From contig NZ_VTTI01000006.1 of assembly GCF_008641105.1 (NCBI RefSeq), positions 52,139-116,138 of the forward strand: 64,000 nt of DNA, written 5' to 3'. Each line of letters begins with the position of its first letter. The stretch's first letter is position 1. The DNA comes from Halopseudomonas salina. Its GTDB lineage: Bacteria; Pseudomonadota; Gammaproteobacteria; Pseudomonadales; Pseudomonadaceae. The position numbers and the translations under genes were made by a program. The notes below the pieces were generated by a model. The model saw only the letters and a program-made list of their open reading frames with translations. It had not been told where the DNA came from and made no database searches. This document shows positions 46,921-56,584 of this stretch, piece by piece.

Positions 46921-47775
46921 TCAATTGGCGTTGAAGCGCCCCATGCTCTGGCCCATGCGTACCGCATCGCCGGCCTTGAGGGCGTCATTCCAGCCAGTGC
47001 GTCCCGGACCAAATAGCACAATGGCGGTCGAGCCGAGTTTGAATCGCCCCATTTCCTCTCCGCGACCCAGGCCTGGTGCAGCCTGACCATATGCCTGCGT
47101 CTTGAGTTGACGTCGTGGTGGTGCCACCAGTCCGGCCCAGGGGGTTTCGACGGAGGCGACGATCATTGCTCCGACCAGCACAACCGCCATTGGTCCGGCA
47201 TCGGTATCGAACAGGCACACCACGCGCTCGTTGCGTGCAAACAGCTCGGGCACATTCTCGGCAGTATTGCGGTTGACCGAGAACAACTTGCCCGGCACGT
47301 AGATCATCTCGCGCAGCACGCCGCCCAGCGGCATGTGCACCCGGTGATAATCCCGTGGCGAAAGATACACAGTGGCAAACTGTCCGCCCTGAAATAACGC
47401 CGCGTGCTCGGGATTCCCGCCCAGTAGTTCCAGTGCGCTGAAGCTCTGGCCCTTGGCCTGAAAGATACGACCGTGCTCGATGGCTCCCAGTTGGCTGATC
47501 GCTCCATCGGCAGGGCACAGAATGCTGTCCGCTGCCGGATCGAGCGGCCGTGCGCCGTCTTTCAACTGACGGGTGAAAAAGTCGTTGAAGCAGGGGTAGG
47601 CGGTAGGATCCTCCTGGACTGCCTCGGACATGTCTACCTGGTACCGCTTGGCGAACCAGCCGATGAAGGCATTTTTCAGCCATGGCCAGCGGCAGTCCGC
47701 AACGCAGCCGGCCAGCCGTGAGAGCAGATGCTGGGGCAGCAAGTACTGCATGATGATAAACAAGCGATCGCGCAT
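46921..47775 (-). CDS. psd: Phosphatidylserine decarboxylase proenzyme
   Basis: Psd makes phosphatidylethanolamine from phosphatidylserine at the inner membrane and processes itself into beta and alpha chains at an LGST site. The 284-residue protein shows FNDFFTRQLKDGARPL, CPADGAISQLG, YLSPRDYHRVHMP with the catalytic His, and LGST at 247-250, whose Ser249 becomes the pyruvoyl group. ATG 47775 has GAGGA upstream. It lies nine bases after rhdA on the same strand, so the two are co-transcribed. Confidence 0.95.
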   Translation of the reverse strand: MRDRLFIIMQYLLPQHLLSRLAGCVADCRWPWLKNAFIGWFAKRYQVDMSEAVQEDPTAYPCFNDFFTRQLKDGARPLDPAADSILCPADGAISQLGAIEHGRIFQAKGQSFSALELLGGNPEHAALFQGGQFATVYLSPRDYHRVHMPLGGVLREMIYVPGKLFSVNRNTAENVPELFARNERVVCLFDTDAGPMAVVLVGAMIVASVETPWAGLVAPPRRQLKTQAYGQAAPGLGRGEEMGRFKLGSTAIVLFGPGRTGWNDALKAGDAVRMGQSMGRFNAN

Positions 47776-47784
47776 TGGGTGTCC

Positions 47785-48594
47785 TCAGGATTCGACGGGG
47801 GTGTCGGGGTGGTTGCCCCACTCGGACCAGGAACCTGGGTAGGCCCTGACGTGTGGATAACCAAGAATTTTTGCCGCCAGATAGGTAAAGCCGGAGCGGT
47901 GGTGGGTCTGGCAGTGGGTGACAATCTGCTTGTCAGGGGTAATGCCCCGTGCTTCGAGCTGTCGAGCGAGATCACTGCGCAGTCGCAGCCCTCGCTCTGG
48001 ATCCATGCCTGCGGTCCATTCGAAGTTGATTGCGCCTGGGATATGGCCGCCCTTGTTGGCCAGGACCTTCTCGCCCCGATATTCGGCGGGGGAGCGGGCA
48101 TCCCAGACGACCAGATTTTCGTTGCTCAGGCTCCCGTTGAGCTCATCCAGACTGATGCTGGGCGAGTTCACGATATGCAGCTGGGGAAAGGTGATTGGTG
48201 CGCTGTTTGACGTTTGCTCGGTCGGCAGTCCCGCTGCGATCCAGGCTCTTATTCCGCCATTGATATAGCTGTAACTCTTGTGGCCAATCGAGTCGAGTAA
48301 CCAGATAAAGCGTCCGGCCCAGCCGCCGCCCTCGTCGTCATAAACCACATAATGAAGCCCGTCATGATGGCCGAGCTCGCCGAGCATCTGTTGCAACTGA
48401 TCCTGTGGCGGCAGTAATCCCGGAACCGGAGCGCTGGAGGTGGTGCGCGCTGGGGGCAAATGCACAGCTCCGGGTATATGGGCACTGTTGTACTGGTCCA
48501 GAGAGGACATATCCACCAGGCGCAGGAGATTCTGGTCCAGGGGCTGCGGACACTCTTCAGGTTCAATCAGCAGTGGTAACAGGGGCTCAAGCAT
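47785..48594 (-). CDS. rhdA: Thiosulfate sulfurtransferase (rhodanese) RhdA
   Basis: A 269-residue two-domain rhodanese that moves sulfane sulfur from thiosulfate to cyanide or other acceptors. The N-terminal inactive domain contains YNSAHIPGAVHLP and VVYDDEGGGWAGR; the C-terminal catalytic domain contains VVWDARSPAEYRG, GGHIPGAINFEW and the active loop CQTHHRSG starting at Cys228, the loop known from Pseudomonas and Azotobacter RhdA. Located just upstream of psd as in P. aeruginosa (PA4956). Confidence 0.93.
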   Translation of the reverse strand: MLEPLLPLLIEPEECPQPLDQNLLRLVDMSSLDQYNSAHIPGAVHLPPARTTSSAPVPGLLPPQDQLQQMLGELGHHDGLHYVVYDDEGGGWAGRFIWLLDSIGHKSYSYINGGIRAWIAAGLPTEQTSNSAPITFPQLHIVNSPSISLDELNGSLSNENLVVWDARSPAEYRGEKVLANKGGHIPGAINFEWTAGMDPERGLRLRSDLARQLEARGITPDKQIVTHCQTHHRSGFTYLAAKILGYPHVRAYPGSWSEWGNHPDTPVES

Positions 48595-48632
48595 GCGTAT
48601 CTCCAGGCGTCATAGGGGAACATGATAACGGT

Positions 48633-50261
48633 TCAGGGCTTCTGCATGAAGCCGACAAGGGCGCGGCTCAGGCATTCTGCGGTTTTTATCAGCGCCTTCC
48701 GGTGTTTCTCATCAAGAGGTGCCGGGGCCGTGCCGCTCTGACTGCCAAGCAGCCCAATAATCTGGCCCTTGTGCAGTAATGGGAACAGGCTCGAGGCGCC
48801 GTCGCCAGTCAGTCGAGCCAACTGCGGTGGCACAAGCTCCTTATTGGGGTGTCGCCCTGGAATGCTCAGGTCATGACTGGTACTGCTTTGCAGCCAGCGA
48901 CCCCAGGCGTTACCTCGGCACTCGCCGAGCTGGACGCCCACCGGATCTCTGTCCGCGGCGAAGCCGGCAGCGGCATAAACAGTCAACTGGTGTTTGCGAG
49001 CGTTATAGAGTGCGATCCAGCACTTGTCGGATCCAAGGCCCTGAGTCACTGCCTGCAGGGCGGTGTCGACTATCGCAGCGAGGCTGGTGAAGTTTGGAGG
49101 TTGAGCGACCAGCGAGAGACAGTTTTTCCGCCAGAGAGCTGCGCCAACCAGAGGTTGAGCGTTGTTGATGCCGTCCGGGGATGCTGCCGATAGCCGTTCA
49201 GGACCTCGACCTTCGTTTTGCCGTGAGCCACAGGGCCATATCAAGGCTTCTGCCGGCAGCCAGACGGAGTTGCCGTAGTGCCTGTACAGGGATCTGGCGC
49301 TCTCGACTGCGTTGGCATGGCTGGCGGTTTGTACTTCGGCAACCTGTTGGCCCAGATAGAGGGCGGTCAGCTGCTGCCAACGACGTGTGTGCCTGGCATC
49401 CCAGTCGTGATGTGCCCCCAGGGCGAGGCCGTTGGCCATCAATAAGCTGTTGGCTGGCAGCGTCAACCATCGGTACAGGCTGCGGTCGGCGTCCAGGGCG
49501 GCCTGTTGATCCCGAGGATGCTGGCTGTCGCGGGCAATGTGCAAAGCGCGAACCATGGTTCTGCGGCTGCTGCCCAGGGACCGATAGCCCTGCAAAATCC
49601 ATGGGGGCAGCCACCAATCCTCTGCTAGTTGCTGGGCCAGCCCAAGTACCCGATCGCTGTCCAGTAGCCAGTGACTGAAGCCGTTGCCATTGGTTTTCTG
49701 GTCAAGGTGACGTGCGTCCCACTCGGCAAAAACCTCAGGACGCTGATAGACCAGAACCCAGCAGGGCGCCAGGAACAGCAGGCTGGCAAGGGAGACTTCG
49801 TGCCAGAGGCGTGCCATGCGATGGGCAAACAGGCCCTGAGCCTGCGACAGTGCGTGCTCGCTGATGCTCAGCAGTTGGCGATAGGCGTATGGTGTGTGCT
49901 CGGCCTCCAGGACCGGGAGTTCCTTGATGATAGTGCCAAGGCGTTGTGTGCCCAGCATGTTGCATGCGTGTTCCAGAGTGAGAATGTCGATGTCCCGGCG
50001 TCGTGCTGCCTCACCCGCTATACGGCAGACCTGTAGTGCTGCAGCGGGCACCCGCAGGAGCATGGCGGTCAGCTCCGACAGGTTCAGCATTTCGCTCTCG
50101 AGGTGGTTGCACAGCATTACCTGCTGGCTTTTTTCAATTGGCAACACAAAGCTGTTCAGGCTTTGCCGCAGGCTGCCGATATCATGCTCGATTGCATTTT
50201 TACTTTCTTGTTCTGTGCTCATAGGCTTTGCGGCTTTACAATTAGGGCATTGGTTACTCAC
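48633..50261 (-). CDS. HDOD-domain protein with C-terminal GAF-like domain
   Basis: A 542-residue protein. Residues about 40-250 resemble an HDOD domain (LSELTAMLLRVPAAALQVCRIAGEA, LTLEHACNMLGTQRLGTIIKEL, the HRMARLWHEVSLASLLFLAP segment, WLLPPWILQGYRSL); residues about 395-540 resemble a GAF domain (ALQAVTQGLGSDKCWIALYN, GEC, SLFPLLHKGQIIGLLG). HDOD proteins are signalling proteins of uncertain mechanism. It corresponds to P. aeruginosa PA4955 by place, next to motA. The first codon is GTG 50261; ATG 50222 (MSTEQ) is an alternative and neither has a clear ribosome site. It is divergent from motA. Confidence 0.65.
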   Translation of the reverse strand: MSNQCPNCKAAKPMSTEQESKNAIEHDIGSLRQSLNSFVLPIEKSQQVMLCNHLESEMLNLSELTAMLLRVPAAALQVCRIAGEAARRRDIDILTLEHACNMLGTQRLGTIIKELPVLEAEHTPYAYRQLLSISEHALSQAQGLFAHRMARLWHEVSLASLLFLAPCWVLVYQRPEVFAEWDARHLDQKTNGNGFSHWLLDSDRVLGLAQQLAEDWWLPPWILQGYRSLGSSRRTMVRALHIARDSQHPRDQQAALDADRSLYRWLTLPANSLLMANGLALGAHHDWDARHTRRWQQLTALYLGQQVAEVQTASHANAVESARSLYRHYGNSVWLPAEALIWPCGSRQNEGRGPERLSAASPDGINNAQPLVGAALWRKNCLSLVAQPPNFTSLAAIVDTALQAVTQGLGSDKCWIALYNARKHQLTVYAAAGFAADRDPVGVQLGECRGNAWGRWLQSSTSHDLSIPGRHPNKELVPPQLARLTGDGASSLFPLLHKGQIIGLLGSQSGTAPAPLDEKHRKALIKTAECLSRALVGFMQKP

Positions 50262-50338
50262 AAGACTATAACGTGAACACGGTTGTTTTGCTGCCGCGGT
50301 GCGGTGGTTTCGTTTCTTTCAAGGAATTTGACGGCTTT

Positions 50339-51193
50339 ATGTTGAAAATCGGCGGTTATCTGGTAGTTCTCTGCAGCGTGCTGGGGGGCTTCATGCTCTC
50401 CGGAGGGCAGCTCGCAGCGCTCTGGCATCCCTTTGAAATCCTGATTATCGGCGGGGCTGCGTTCGGCGCATTCATGGTCGCCAACAACATGACTACGATC
50501 AAGAAGGTGTTTGCCAAGGCGCCGGTGATCCTTTTTTCCCACCGTTTTGGCAAGGCTTTCTATCTGGACGTACTTGGCGTTCTCTACGAGGTCCTGAACA
50601 AAAGCCGCCGAGAAGGCATGATGTCAATTGAAGCGGACATCGAAGAACCTGCGGAAAGCCCGATATTCAGCAAGTACCCGGCGATCCTCAAAGACAAGCA
50701 CATGACCGAATTCATCTGCGATTACCTGCGCATCATGTCGACCGGCAATATGGCGCCCCACGAGCTTGAAGCACTCTTTGATGTCGAGATATCCAGCCTC
50801 ACCGAAGAGCTTGAAGGCCCCAGTCACGCGGTCACTCGTATTGCCGACGGCTTGCCGGCCTTTGGTATTGTTGCGGCGGTGCTGGGTATCGTGATCACCA
50901 TGAGTATTCTGGGTGATGCCGATAGCACAATGATCGGTCAAAAGGTTGCTACTGCGCTGGTGGGTACATTCCTGGGTATCTGGGCGGCCTACGGCTTTGT
51001 AGGCCCTTTTGCAGCAGCGATGGAGCACGAGGCGCATGAGGAAGCCAACACCTACGAAGCCATCAAGATGTGCCTGGTTGCCAGTGCCCAGGGCCTGCCG
51101 CCGGCACTGGCCGTCGAGTTTGGACGCAAGGCGCTTTTGCCTGAGCATCGTCCCAGCTTTCTGGAGCTTGAAGAGTCGGTGAAGGGACGCTGA
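50339..51193 (+). CDS. motA: Flagellar motor stator protein MotA
   Basis: MotA forms the proton channel of the flagellar stator with MotB. The 284-residue protein has four membrane helices, with the opening MLKIGGYLVVLCSVLGGFMLSGG, a large cytoplasmic loop (EGMMSIEADIEEPAESPIFSKYP) containing the charged residues that act on the rotor, and GLPAFGIVAAVLGIVITMSI with the conserved Pro, then VGTFLGIWAAYGFVGP. The frame is open to 50273, but homologues start at MLKI. motB follows after three bases. Confidence 0.95.
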   Translation: MLKIGGYLVVLCSVLGGFMLSGGQLAALWHPFEILIIGGAAFGAFMVANNMTTIKKVFAKAPVILFSHRFGKAFYLDVLGVLYEVLNKSRREGMMSIEADIEEPAESPIFSKYPAILKDKHMTEFICDYLRIMSTGNMAPHELEALFDVEISSLTEELEGPSHAVTRIADGLPAFGIVAAVLGIVITMSILGDADSTMIGQKVATALVGTFLGIWAAYGFVGPFAAAMEHEAHEEANTYEAIKMCLVASAQGLPPALAVEFGRKALLPEHRPSFLELEESVKGR

Positions 51194-51196
51194 TCG

Positions 51197-52252
51197 GTGG
51201 ATAATAATCAGCCGATCATCGTCAAGCGCATCTCCCGTAAGGGTGGTGGTCACCATGGCGGCGCCTGGAAAATCGCTTTTGCCGACTTCGCCGTGGCGAT
51301 GATGGCGTTTTTCCTGGTGATGTGGCTGCTGGCCGTTGCGACGCCTGAACAGCTCAAGCAGATCTCCGGTTATTTTAATGACCCCATCGGGTTCGAGGAG
51401 GGTGGGAGTCCCTATGCCATCGATCTGGGCGGTACTCCGACAGTCGCGCCTGATCGCACGCTCAACGACGCGCAGGACGATCAGTCCCGTATTCCCGATG
51501 ACAGCCAGTCCGAGTCGGCTGCGCAACAGGCTGAACGGGTTGTGAGTGAGCGGGTGGAGAAGCTCGAATTGGAGATGTTGCTGCAGGAGCTACAGAACAA
51601 GATTGATGAAGAGCCAGTGCTGCAGCGCTTCAAGGATCAGATTCTGCTGGAGATTACCCAGGACGGGCTGCGTATCCAGATCATGGATGCTGAAAACCGC
51701 CCCATGTTCGCCAGCGGCAGCCCGCAATTGCAGCCCTACTTCGAAGAGATCCTGTTGGCCCTCAGCGATACCATCGCCGTCGTGCCGAAGAAGATCAGTA
51801 TCGGTGGTCATACTGACGCAGCACCCTTTGTTGGTCGTCGCGGTTACGGAAACTGGGAGTTGTCGACAGAAAGGGCCAACGCTGCTCGCCGCACCTTGCT
51901 GGCAGCGGGCTATCCCGAAAATCAGCTTGCAAGAGTAGTGGGGTTTGCTGACTCTGCCTTGTTTGATCGGGCCGATCCCTTGAATCCGATCAATCGACGT
52001 ATCGATATTGTGGTGCTTAACAAGCGTGCGGAAGAGCTGATGCTTGATGGCCTGGGTGAAAGGGAAGAGGATACAGATTCCGTTCAGTTGCCTGCAGCAG
52101 GCCCTGATTCGGATCTGGATATACCTGTCTTTGATGTGCCTGCTGCTGAACCGGCCATGATCCAGCCCTCAAGCCAAGATGCTGCGCCACCACCTCCGCG
52201 GCCGACAAACTTCTTCGATGACGGCGGGACCCCGCAATCTCTTGACCCTTAG
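51197..52252 (+). CDS. motB: Flagellar motor protein MotB
   Basis: A 351-residue stator protein. After a basic N-tail (IVKRISRKGGGHHGGAWKIA) comes one membrane helix (FADFAVAMMAFFLVMWLLA) with the proton-carrying Asp, then the plug region (TPEQLKQISGYFNDP), and a periplasmic OmpA-type peptidoglycan-binding domain (ISIGGHTDAAPF, NWELSTERANAARRTLL, NRRIDIVVL). The C-terminal about 70 residues are acidic and Pro-rich. Start is GTG 51197. Its stop is three bases from the end of the convergent rsgA gene. Confidence 0.95.
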   Translation: MDNNQPIIVKRISRKGGGHHGGAWKIAFADFAVAMMAFFLVMWLLAVATPEQLKQISGYFNDPIGFEEGGSPYAIDLGGTPTVAPDRTLNDAQDDQSRIPDDSQSESAAQQAERVVSERVEKLELEMLLQELQNKIDEEPVLQRFKDQILLEITQDGLRIQIMDAENRPMFASGSPQLQPYFEEILLALSDTIAVVPKKISIGGHTDAAPFVGRRGYGNWELSTERANAARRTLLAAGYPENQLARVVGFADSALFDRADPLNPINRRIDIVVLNKRAEELMLDGLGEREEDTDSVQLPAAGPDSDLDIPVFDVPAAEPAMIQPSSQDAAPPPPRPTNFFDDGGTPQSLDP

Positions 52253-52255
52253 CGA

Positions 52256-53287
52256 TCAGTAGCTTTGCGGACCAATGCTGGACAGGATTTGCCGGTAGCT
52301 GCTGATCCGGCTGGCTGATATATCGCCGCGCTCCACGGCATTGAGTAGCGCGCAACCCGGTTCATGCAAATGTGCGCAATCGCGAAATTTGCAGTGCCCG
52401 AGAAACGGCCGGAACTCAACGAAGCCCTCCAGCAGATCCTCATGGCTGATGTGGGTAAGCCCGAATTCCCGAATACCGGGTGAGTCGATCAGGTCGCCCC
52501 CCTCCGGAAAGTGGAAGAGCTTGGCCGTGGTGGTTGTATGCGTCCCTTGACCGCTGGATTCCGACAGGGCACCGACGCGCAGATCGATGCCGGGAAGCAG
52601 GGCATTGATCAGAGATGATTTGCCCACCCCAGACTGGCCGACAAATACGCTGATATGGTCCTTCAGCGCCGCCTGTAACTCCCCTAATCCTGCTCCCGAA
52701 CTGGCTGAAAGCTCGAGTACCTGATAACCCAGCCTGGCATACACATCCAGCCAGGACCGAATATCTGCAAACTCACCGCCCAGTAACAGGTCAGCCTTGT
52801 TAAGCACCAGAAGCGGGTTCAATCCGGATTGCTCTGCGGCGACCAGGTAACGATCGATCAGCGTTGTGTAGGGGGTGGGCAAGGGTGCAAACACAATAAC
52901 GAGTCGGTCAACGTTGGCGGCTACCGGCTTTAGCTGACCCCGGTGATCCGGACGATTGAGTTCGGACTCGCGTGGCAGTTGGGCGACGATCACCCCGCCG
53001 GACTGGTTGTCAGCTCGCCAGATGACCCGGTCACCGGTAACCATCGCGGGCAGATTGGCGCGCAGATGACAGCGGCGTATCTGGCCGGCGTCGGGTCCGG
53101 CGCTCGTTTCAACATCGACCTGTACGCCAAAGTGAGCGATCACAAGCCCTTGCTGCTCCGGACCGAGATCACCGCCAATCAGGCTCTCTTCGGCCTGGTC
53201 GGCCCTGCGACTGGCACGCACCGTGCGCTCGTCCTGAATTTTCTGAATCCGCCAGTTCTGGCGTCGGGTGAGGTGTCGCTTGGCCAT
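52256..53287 (-). CDS. rsgA: Ribosome small subunit-dependent GTPase A
   Basis: RsgA is a circularly permuted GTPase that helps mature the 30S subunit. The 343-residue protein has an N-terminal OB domain, the permuted G-domain order G4 ([10 protein letters not shown]), G1 ([17 protein letters not shown]) and G3 ([10 protein letters not shown]), and a C-terminal zinc site ([18 protein letters not shown]). ATG 53287 ([10 protein letters not shown]) is taken; GTG 53296 is three codons upstream. It is divergent from orn across about 83 bases, as in E. coli and P. aeruginosa. Confidence 0.95.
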   Translation of the reverse strand: MAKRHLTRRQNWRIQKIQDERTVRASRRADQAEESLIGGDLGPEQQGLVIAHFGVQVDVETSAGPDAGQIRRCHLRANLPAMVTGDRVIWRADNQSGGVIVAQLPRESELNRPDHRGQLKPVAANVDRLVIVFAPLPTPYTTLIDRYLVAAEQSGLNPLLVLNKADLLLGGEFADIRSWLDVYARLGYQVLELSASSGAGLGELQAALKDHISVFVGQSGVGKSSLINALLPGIDLRVGALSESSGQGTHTTTTAKLFHFPEGGDLIDSPGIREFGLTHISHEDLLEGFVEFRPFLGHCKFRDCAHLHEPGCALLNAVERGDISASRISSYRQILSSIGPQSY

Positions 53288-53370
53288 GTGTCGCACTATT
53301 TCCGGAAGTTTCGCCAGTGTAGCACGCGCCGCGTATACTCGATTACATCCATCTGACAGCAGGAGAACAT

Positions 53371-53913
53371 ATGACCAACGACGAGAATCTCATCTGGATC
53401 GATCTGGAGATGACCGGTCTGGATACCGACAACGACGTTATCATCGAGATTGCCACAGTAGTGACCGATTCACAGCTCAACGTGCTGGCGGAGGGGCCCG
53501 TCATGGCGGTGAAGCAGCCCGATGCTCTGCTGGATGGTATGGATGAATGGAATACTCGTCAGCATGGTAGCTCGGGTCTGACCCAGCGGGTACGGGAGAG
53601 TCAGACCAGTGCTGCCGAGGCTCAGGCGCAGACGTTGGCATTTCTCCAGCAATGGGTGCCCGCAGGCAAGTCACCCATGTGCGGTAACAGCATTTGCCAG
53701 GACCGGCGTTTTCTGCACCGGGGTATGCCCGATCTGGAGCAATACTTTCATTACCGCAATCTCGACGTCTCGACCCTGAAGGAGCTTGTTTCCCGCTGGG
53801 CGCCGGATCTCAAGGCTGGTTTCAAGAAAGACAGCAGCCACCTGGCCCTCGATGACATATATGATTCGATTGCCGAGCTCAAATACTACCGCGAACACTT
53901 TCTGAAGTACTGA
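53371..53913 (+). CDS. orn: Oligoribonuclease
   Basis: Orn degrades RNA dinucleotides, including pGpG from c-di-GMP breakdown, and is essential in many gammaproteobacteria. The 180-residue DEDDh exonuclease shows all motifs: [35 protein letters not shown] and [17 protein letters not shown] 53371 has GGAG upstream. It ends eight bases from the convergent queG gene. Confidence 0.97.
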   Translation: MTNDENLIWIDLEMTGLDTDNDVIIEIATVVTDSQLNVLAEGPVMAVKQPDALLDGMDEWNTRQHGSSGLTQRVRESQTSAAEAQAQTLAFLQQWVPAGKSPMCGNSICQDRRFLHRGMPDLEQYFHYRNLDVSTLKELVSRWAPDLKAGFKKDSSHLALDDIYDSIAELKYYREHFLKY

Positions 53914-53921
53914 GGTATGCC

Positions 53922-55001
53922 TCAAGGTGCATGTCCGTGGCGCCGCAAAGCCCAGACGACATGTTCGCGAACCAGTTCCGAGGGGTAATCGATGCGTGCC
54001 TTTAATGCTTCGATTACCGGGATGCTGGTGGTCGCATTTCCCAGCCCTACAGCCAGATTGCGCAGCCAGCGCTCATGACCGATGCGGCGTATCGGAGAGC
54101 CTTCTGTTTTGCTCATGAAGGTGTTCTCATCCCACAGGAAAAGCTGCGCCAGTGTCGCCTGGTCGAGCTGATGACGGGGGTTGAAGTCGCTTTCGGCAGT
54201 CGGCCTGGCGAACTTGTTCCATGGGCAGACCATCTGACAGTCGTCACAGCCAAAGACGCGGTTGCCCATCAGTGGACGCAGTTCCAGGGGTATCGCTCCC
54301 TTGAGTTCGATGGTCAGATAGGAAATGCAGCGCCTGGCATCGAGTACGTGGGCGTCGACGAACGCGTCAGTCGGGCAGGTCGTCAGGCAGGCTGTGCAGC
54401 TGCCGCAGTGCTCCTTCTCCTGGGGCAGGTCCAGGGGCAGGGGCAGATCGGTAAACAGCTCGCCGAGAAAAAAATAACTGCCGGCTTTTGGATTGATCAG
54501 CATGGTGTTCTTGCCGATCCAGCCAAGGCCTGCCCGGGTGGCAAGTGCGCGTTCCATTACCGGCGCACTGTCGACAAAGGCCCGGTAACCGAATGGGCCT
54601 ATCAGGGTCTGAATATGCTCGGCCAGCTGCTGTAACCTGCGGCGCATCAGTTTGTGATAGTCGCGCCCCAGGGCATAGCGGGAAATATAGGCGTGTTCGG
54701 GTTGCTTGAGTCGTTTGGCCATGGCGGTATCGGCTGGGAGGTAATCCATGCGCACGGATATGACCCGAGAGGTACCCGGAATCAGTTCGGCGGGGCGGGT
54801 GCGCTTGTTGCCGTGGCTCGCCATCCATGCCATCTCGCCCTGGTAACCTGCGTCCAGCCAGGCATTGAGGCGCGCTTCATGCTCGCCTATCTGGGCTGCA
54901 CTGATGCCCACCTGTTGAAATCCCAGCTCCTGCCCGAGTTCCCTGATCTGCTCGCCGAGCGTATGAGGGTCCGCGGCAGGGTTGGCGTTAACGTCGGTCA
55001 T
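53922..55001 (-). CDS. queG: Epoxyqueuosine reductase
   Basis: QueG uses cobalamin and two 4Fe-4S clusters to reduce epoxyqueuosine to queuosine in tRNA. The 359-residue protein contains the N-terminal cobalamin-binding domain (MRMDYLP-type region, YALGRDYHKLMRRRLQQL), GWIGKNTMLINPKAGSYFFLGEL, the ferredoxin-type clusters CGSCTACLTTCPTDAFV and CDDCQMVCPWNKFA, and a C-terminal HEAT-like stretch. It is divergent from nnr, the arrangement common to enterobacteria and pseudomonads. It has no visible link to the QueC-like genes near 9-11 kb. Confidence 0.95.
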   Translation of the reverse strand: MTDVNANPAADPHTLGEQIRELGQELGFQQVGISAAQIGEHEARLNAWLDAGYQGEMAWMASHGNKRTRPAELIPGTSRVISVRMDYLPADTAMAKRLKQPEHAYISRYALGRDYHKLMRRRLQQLAEHIQTLIGPFGYRAFVDSAPVMERALATRAGLGWIGKNTMLINPKAGSYFFLGELFTDLPLPLDLPQEKEHCGSCTACLTTCPTDAFVDAHVLDARRCISYLTIELKGAIPLELRPLMGNRVFGCDDCQMVCPWNKFARPTAESDFNPRHQLDQATLAQLFLWDENTFMSKTEGSPIRRIGHERWLRNLAVGLGNATTSIPVIEALKARIDYPSELVREHVVWALRRHGHAP

Positions 55002-55081
55002 ACTGATTGGGCCTGAATAGTTGGGGCGGCGGCTGTTTAGAACCTACAATTGTGCCAGACATTGCCAGAAGGGACATGCCC

Positions 55082-56584
55082 ATGACCATCACACTGCCGA
55101 CCCATATCTACAACGCTGCCCAGACCCGCGCCATCGACGCGGCGATTATTGCTGGCGGTGTTGAAGGTGGCGAGTTGATGCAGCGGGCTGCCGGGGCACT
55201 GTGGGAGCAGCTCCTGCGGCGCTGGCCTGATGAGGACGTGCTGACGGTGCTCTGCGGGGGTGGTAATAATGGGGGTGACGGCTACCTGGTCGCCTGCCTG
55301 GCTCGTATGGCGGGCTGGGATGTGCGTGTGCTTGCCCTCTGTGCACCCGAAAAGCTGCATGGGGACGCGCAGCGGGCGTACCGGTTGGCGATGGCTGAGG
55401 GTATCGAAATAACGGCGTGGCAGGAGGGTGAGTCTCTGCGCGGAGTGGTATTGGATGCCATGCTTGGTACTGGCCTTGATGCCGAAGTCCGCGAGCCTTA
55501 TGCCGGTGCGATCAGAGCGATCAATGCCAGCGGTTTGCCCACAGTGTCCGTCGACTTGCCTAGCGGTCTGCACGCCGATAGCGGTGTAGTGTTGGGTGAA
55601 GCCGTCACGGCCGACATGACGGTCACCTTTATCACCCTGAAAATAGGTCTGTTCACCGGGCAGGGCCCGGATCACGTTGGAGAGCTGCATTTTGCTCGGC
55701 TGGCGGATATGCCAGCCGAGATGACCTTGCCCGTTGCCCATCGGCTGGGCCTGGAAGGGTGGTCTGAAACGCTTGCCCCGCGACCGCGCAGTTCCCACAA
55801 GGGCATGTTCGGACATGCGCTGGTCATTGGGGGTGGGCCGGGAATGGGCGGCGCGGTGCTGCTTGCTGCTGAAACCGCGCTGCGCAGTGGTGCTGGCAAA
55901 GTAAGTGCCGCGACACGTAGTGTGCATATCGCCCCCTTGCTCACCCGCTGCCCCGAGGTGATGGTCCATTCCGTGGATGATCCGCAGGGGCTTGAAGAAC
56001 TCATGGCCGGTGCCAGCGTGCTGGTTGTGGGTCCGGGTTTGGGCAGGAGTTCATGGGCGCAGGAAATAATGGACCTTGTATTGCGCAGCGATCTTCCCAA
56101 GGTGCTGGACGCTGACGCATTGAATATTATCGCTGAACGTTTTGTGGATGGCAGGGACCTTGGGGAGAACTGTATCATTACACCCCACCCGGCCGAAGCC
56201 GCACGCCTGCTAGGCTGTTCTACATCGGATATTCAGCAAGATCGCCTGCAGGCGTTGGAGAAACTGACCCGGCGTTATGGTTGCGCGGTGGTGCTCAAGG
56301 GAGTGGGTAGTCTGGTTGGCGGCGGAGAGCCTGGGGGAGAGCCTGTCGGTTTGTGCACCGCGGGCAACCCCGGCATGGCCACGGCTGGCATGGGTGATGT
56401 GCTGTCGGGTCTGTGTGGCGCTTTACTGGCGCAGAAGTTGCCTTCTGGTACTGCCGCCCGTTATGCAACCCTGCTGCATGCGTTGGCCGGGGACCAGGCT
56501 GCCGAGCAGGGTCAGCGCGGCCTGCTGGCTACCGATCTGATGATGGCTATTCGTCGCTTGCTCAATATACGGGAAATAACATGA
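55082..56584 (+). CDS. nnr: Bifunctional NAD(P)H-hydrate epimerase / dehydratase
   Basis: Nnr repairs damaged NAD(P)HX. The 500-residue protein joins an N-terminal epimerase domain (VLCGGGNNGGDGYLVACLA, AMLGTGLDAEV, VSVDLPSGLHADSG) and a C-terminal ribokinase-like ADP-dependent dehydratase (HKGMFGHALVIGGGPGMGGA, VVGPGLGRSSW, ITPHPAEAARLLG, TAGNPGMATAGMGDVLSG). ATG 55082 (MTITLPTHIYNAAQTR) is chosen because the AGAAGGGA site is eight bases before it; ATG 55076 is too close. Its stop overlaps tsaE by ATGA. Confidence 0.95.
   Translation: MTITLPTHIYNAAQTRAIDAAIIAGGVEGGELMQRAAGALWEQLLRRWPDEDVLTVLCGGGNNGGDGYLVACLARMAGWDVRVLALCAPEKLHGDAQRAYRLAMAEGIEITAWQEGESLRGVVLDAMLGTGLDAEVREPYAGAIRAINASGLPTVSVDLPSGLHADSGVVLGEAVTADMTVTFITLKIGLFTGQGPDHVGELHFARLADMPAEMTLPVAHRLGLEGWSETLAPRPRSSHKGMFGHALVIGGGPGMGGAVLLAAETALRSGAGKVSAATRSVHIAPLLTRCPEVMVHSVDDPQGLEELMAGASVLVVGPGLGRSSWAQEIMDLVLRSDLPKVLDADALNIIAERFVDGRDLGENCIITPHPAEAARLLGCSTSDIQQDRLQALEKLTRRYGCAVVLKGVGSLVGGGEPGGEPVGLCTAGNPGMATAGMGDVLSGLCGALLAQKLPSGTAARYATLLHALAGDQAAEQGQRGLLATDLMMAIRRLLNIREIT

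Noticed and set aside
55037..55969. 310-codon minus-strand frame over nnr
   Set aside because: Antisense shadow of nnr without motifs.
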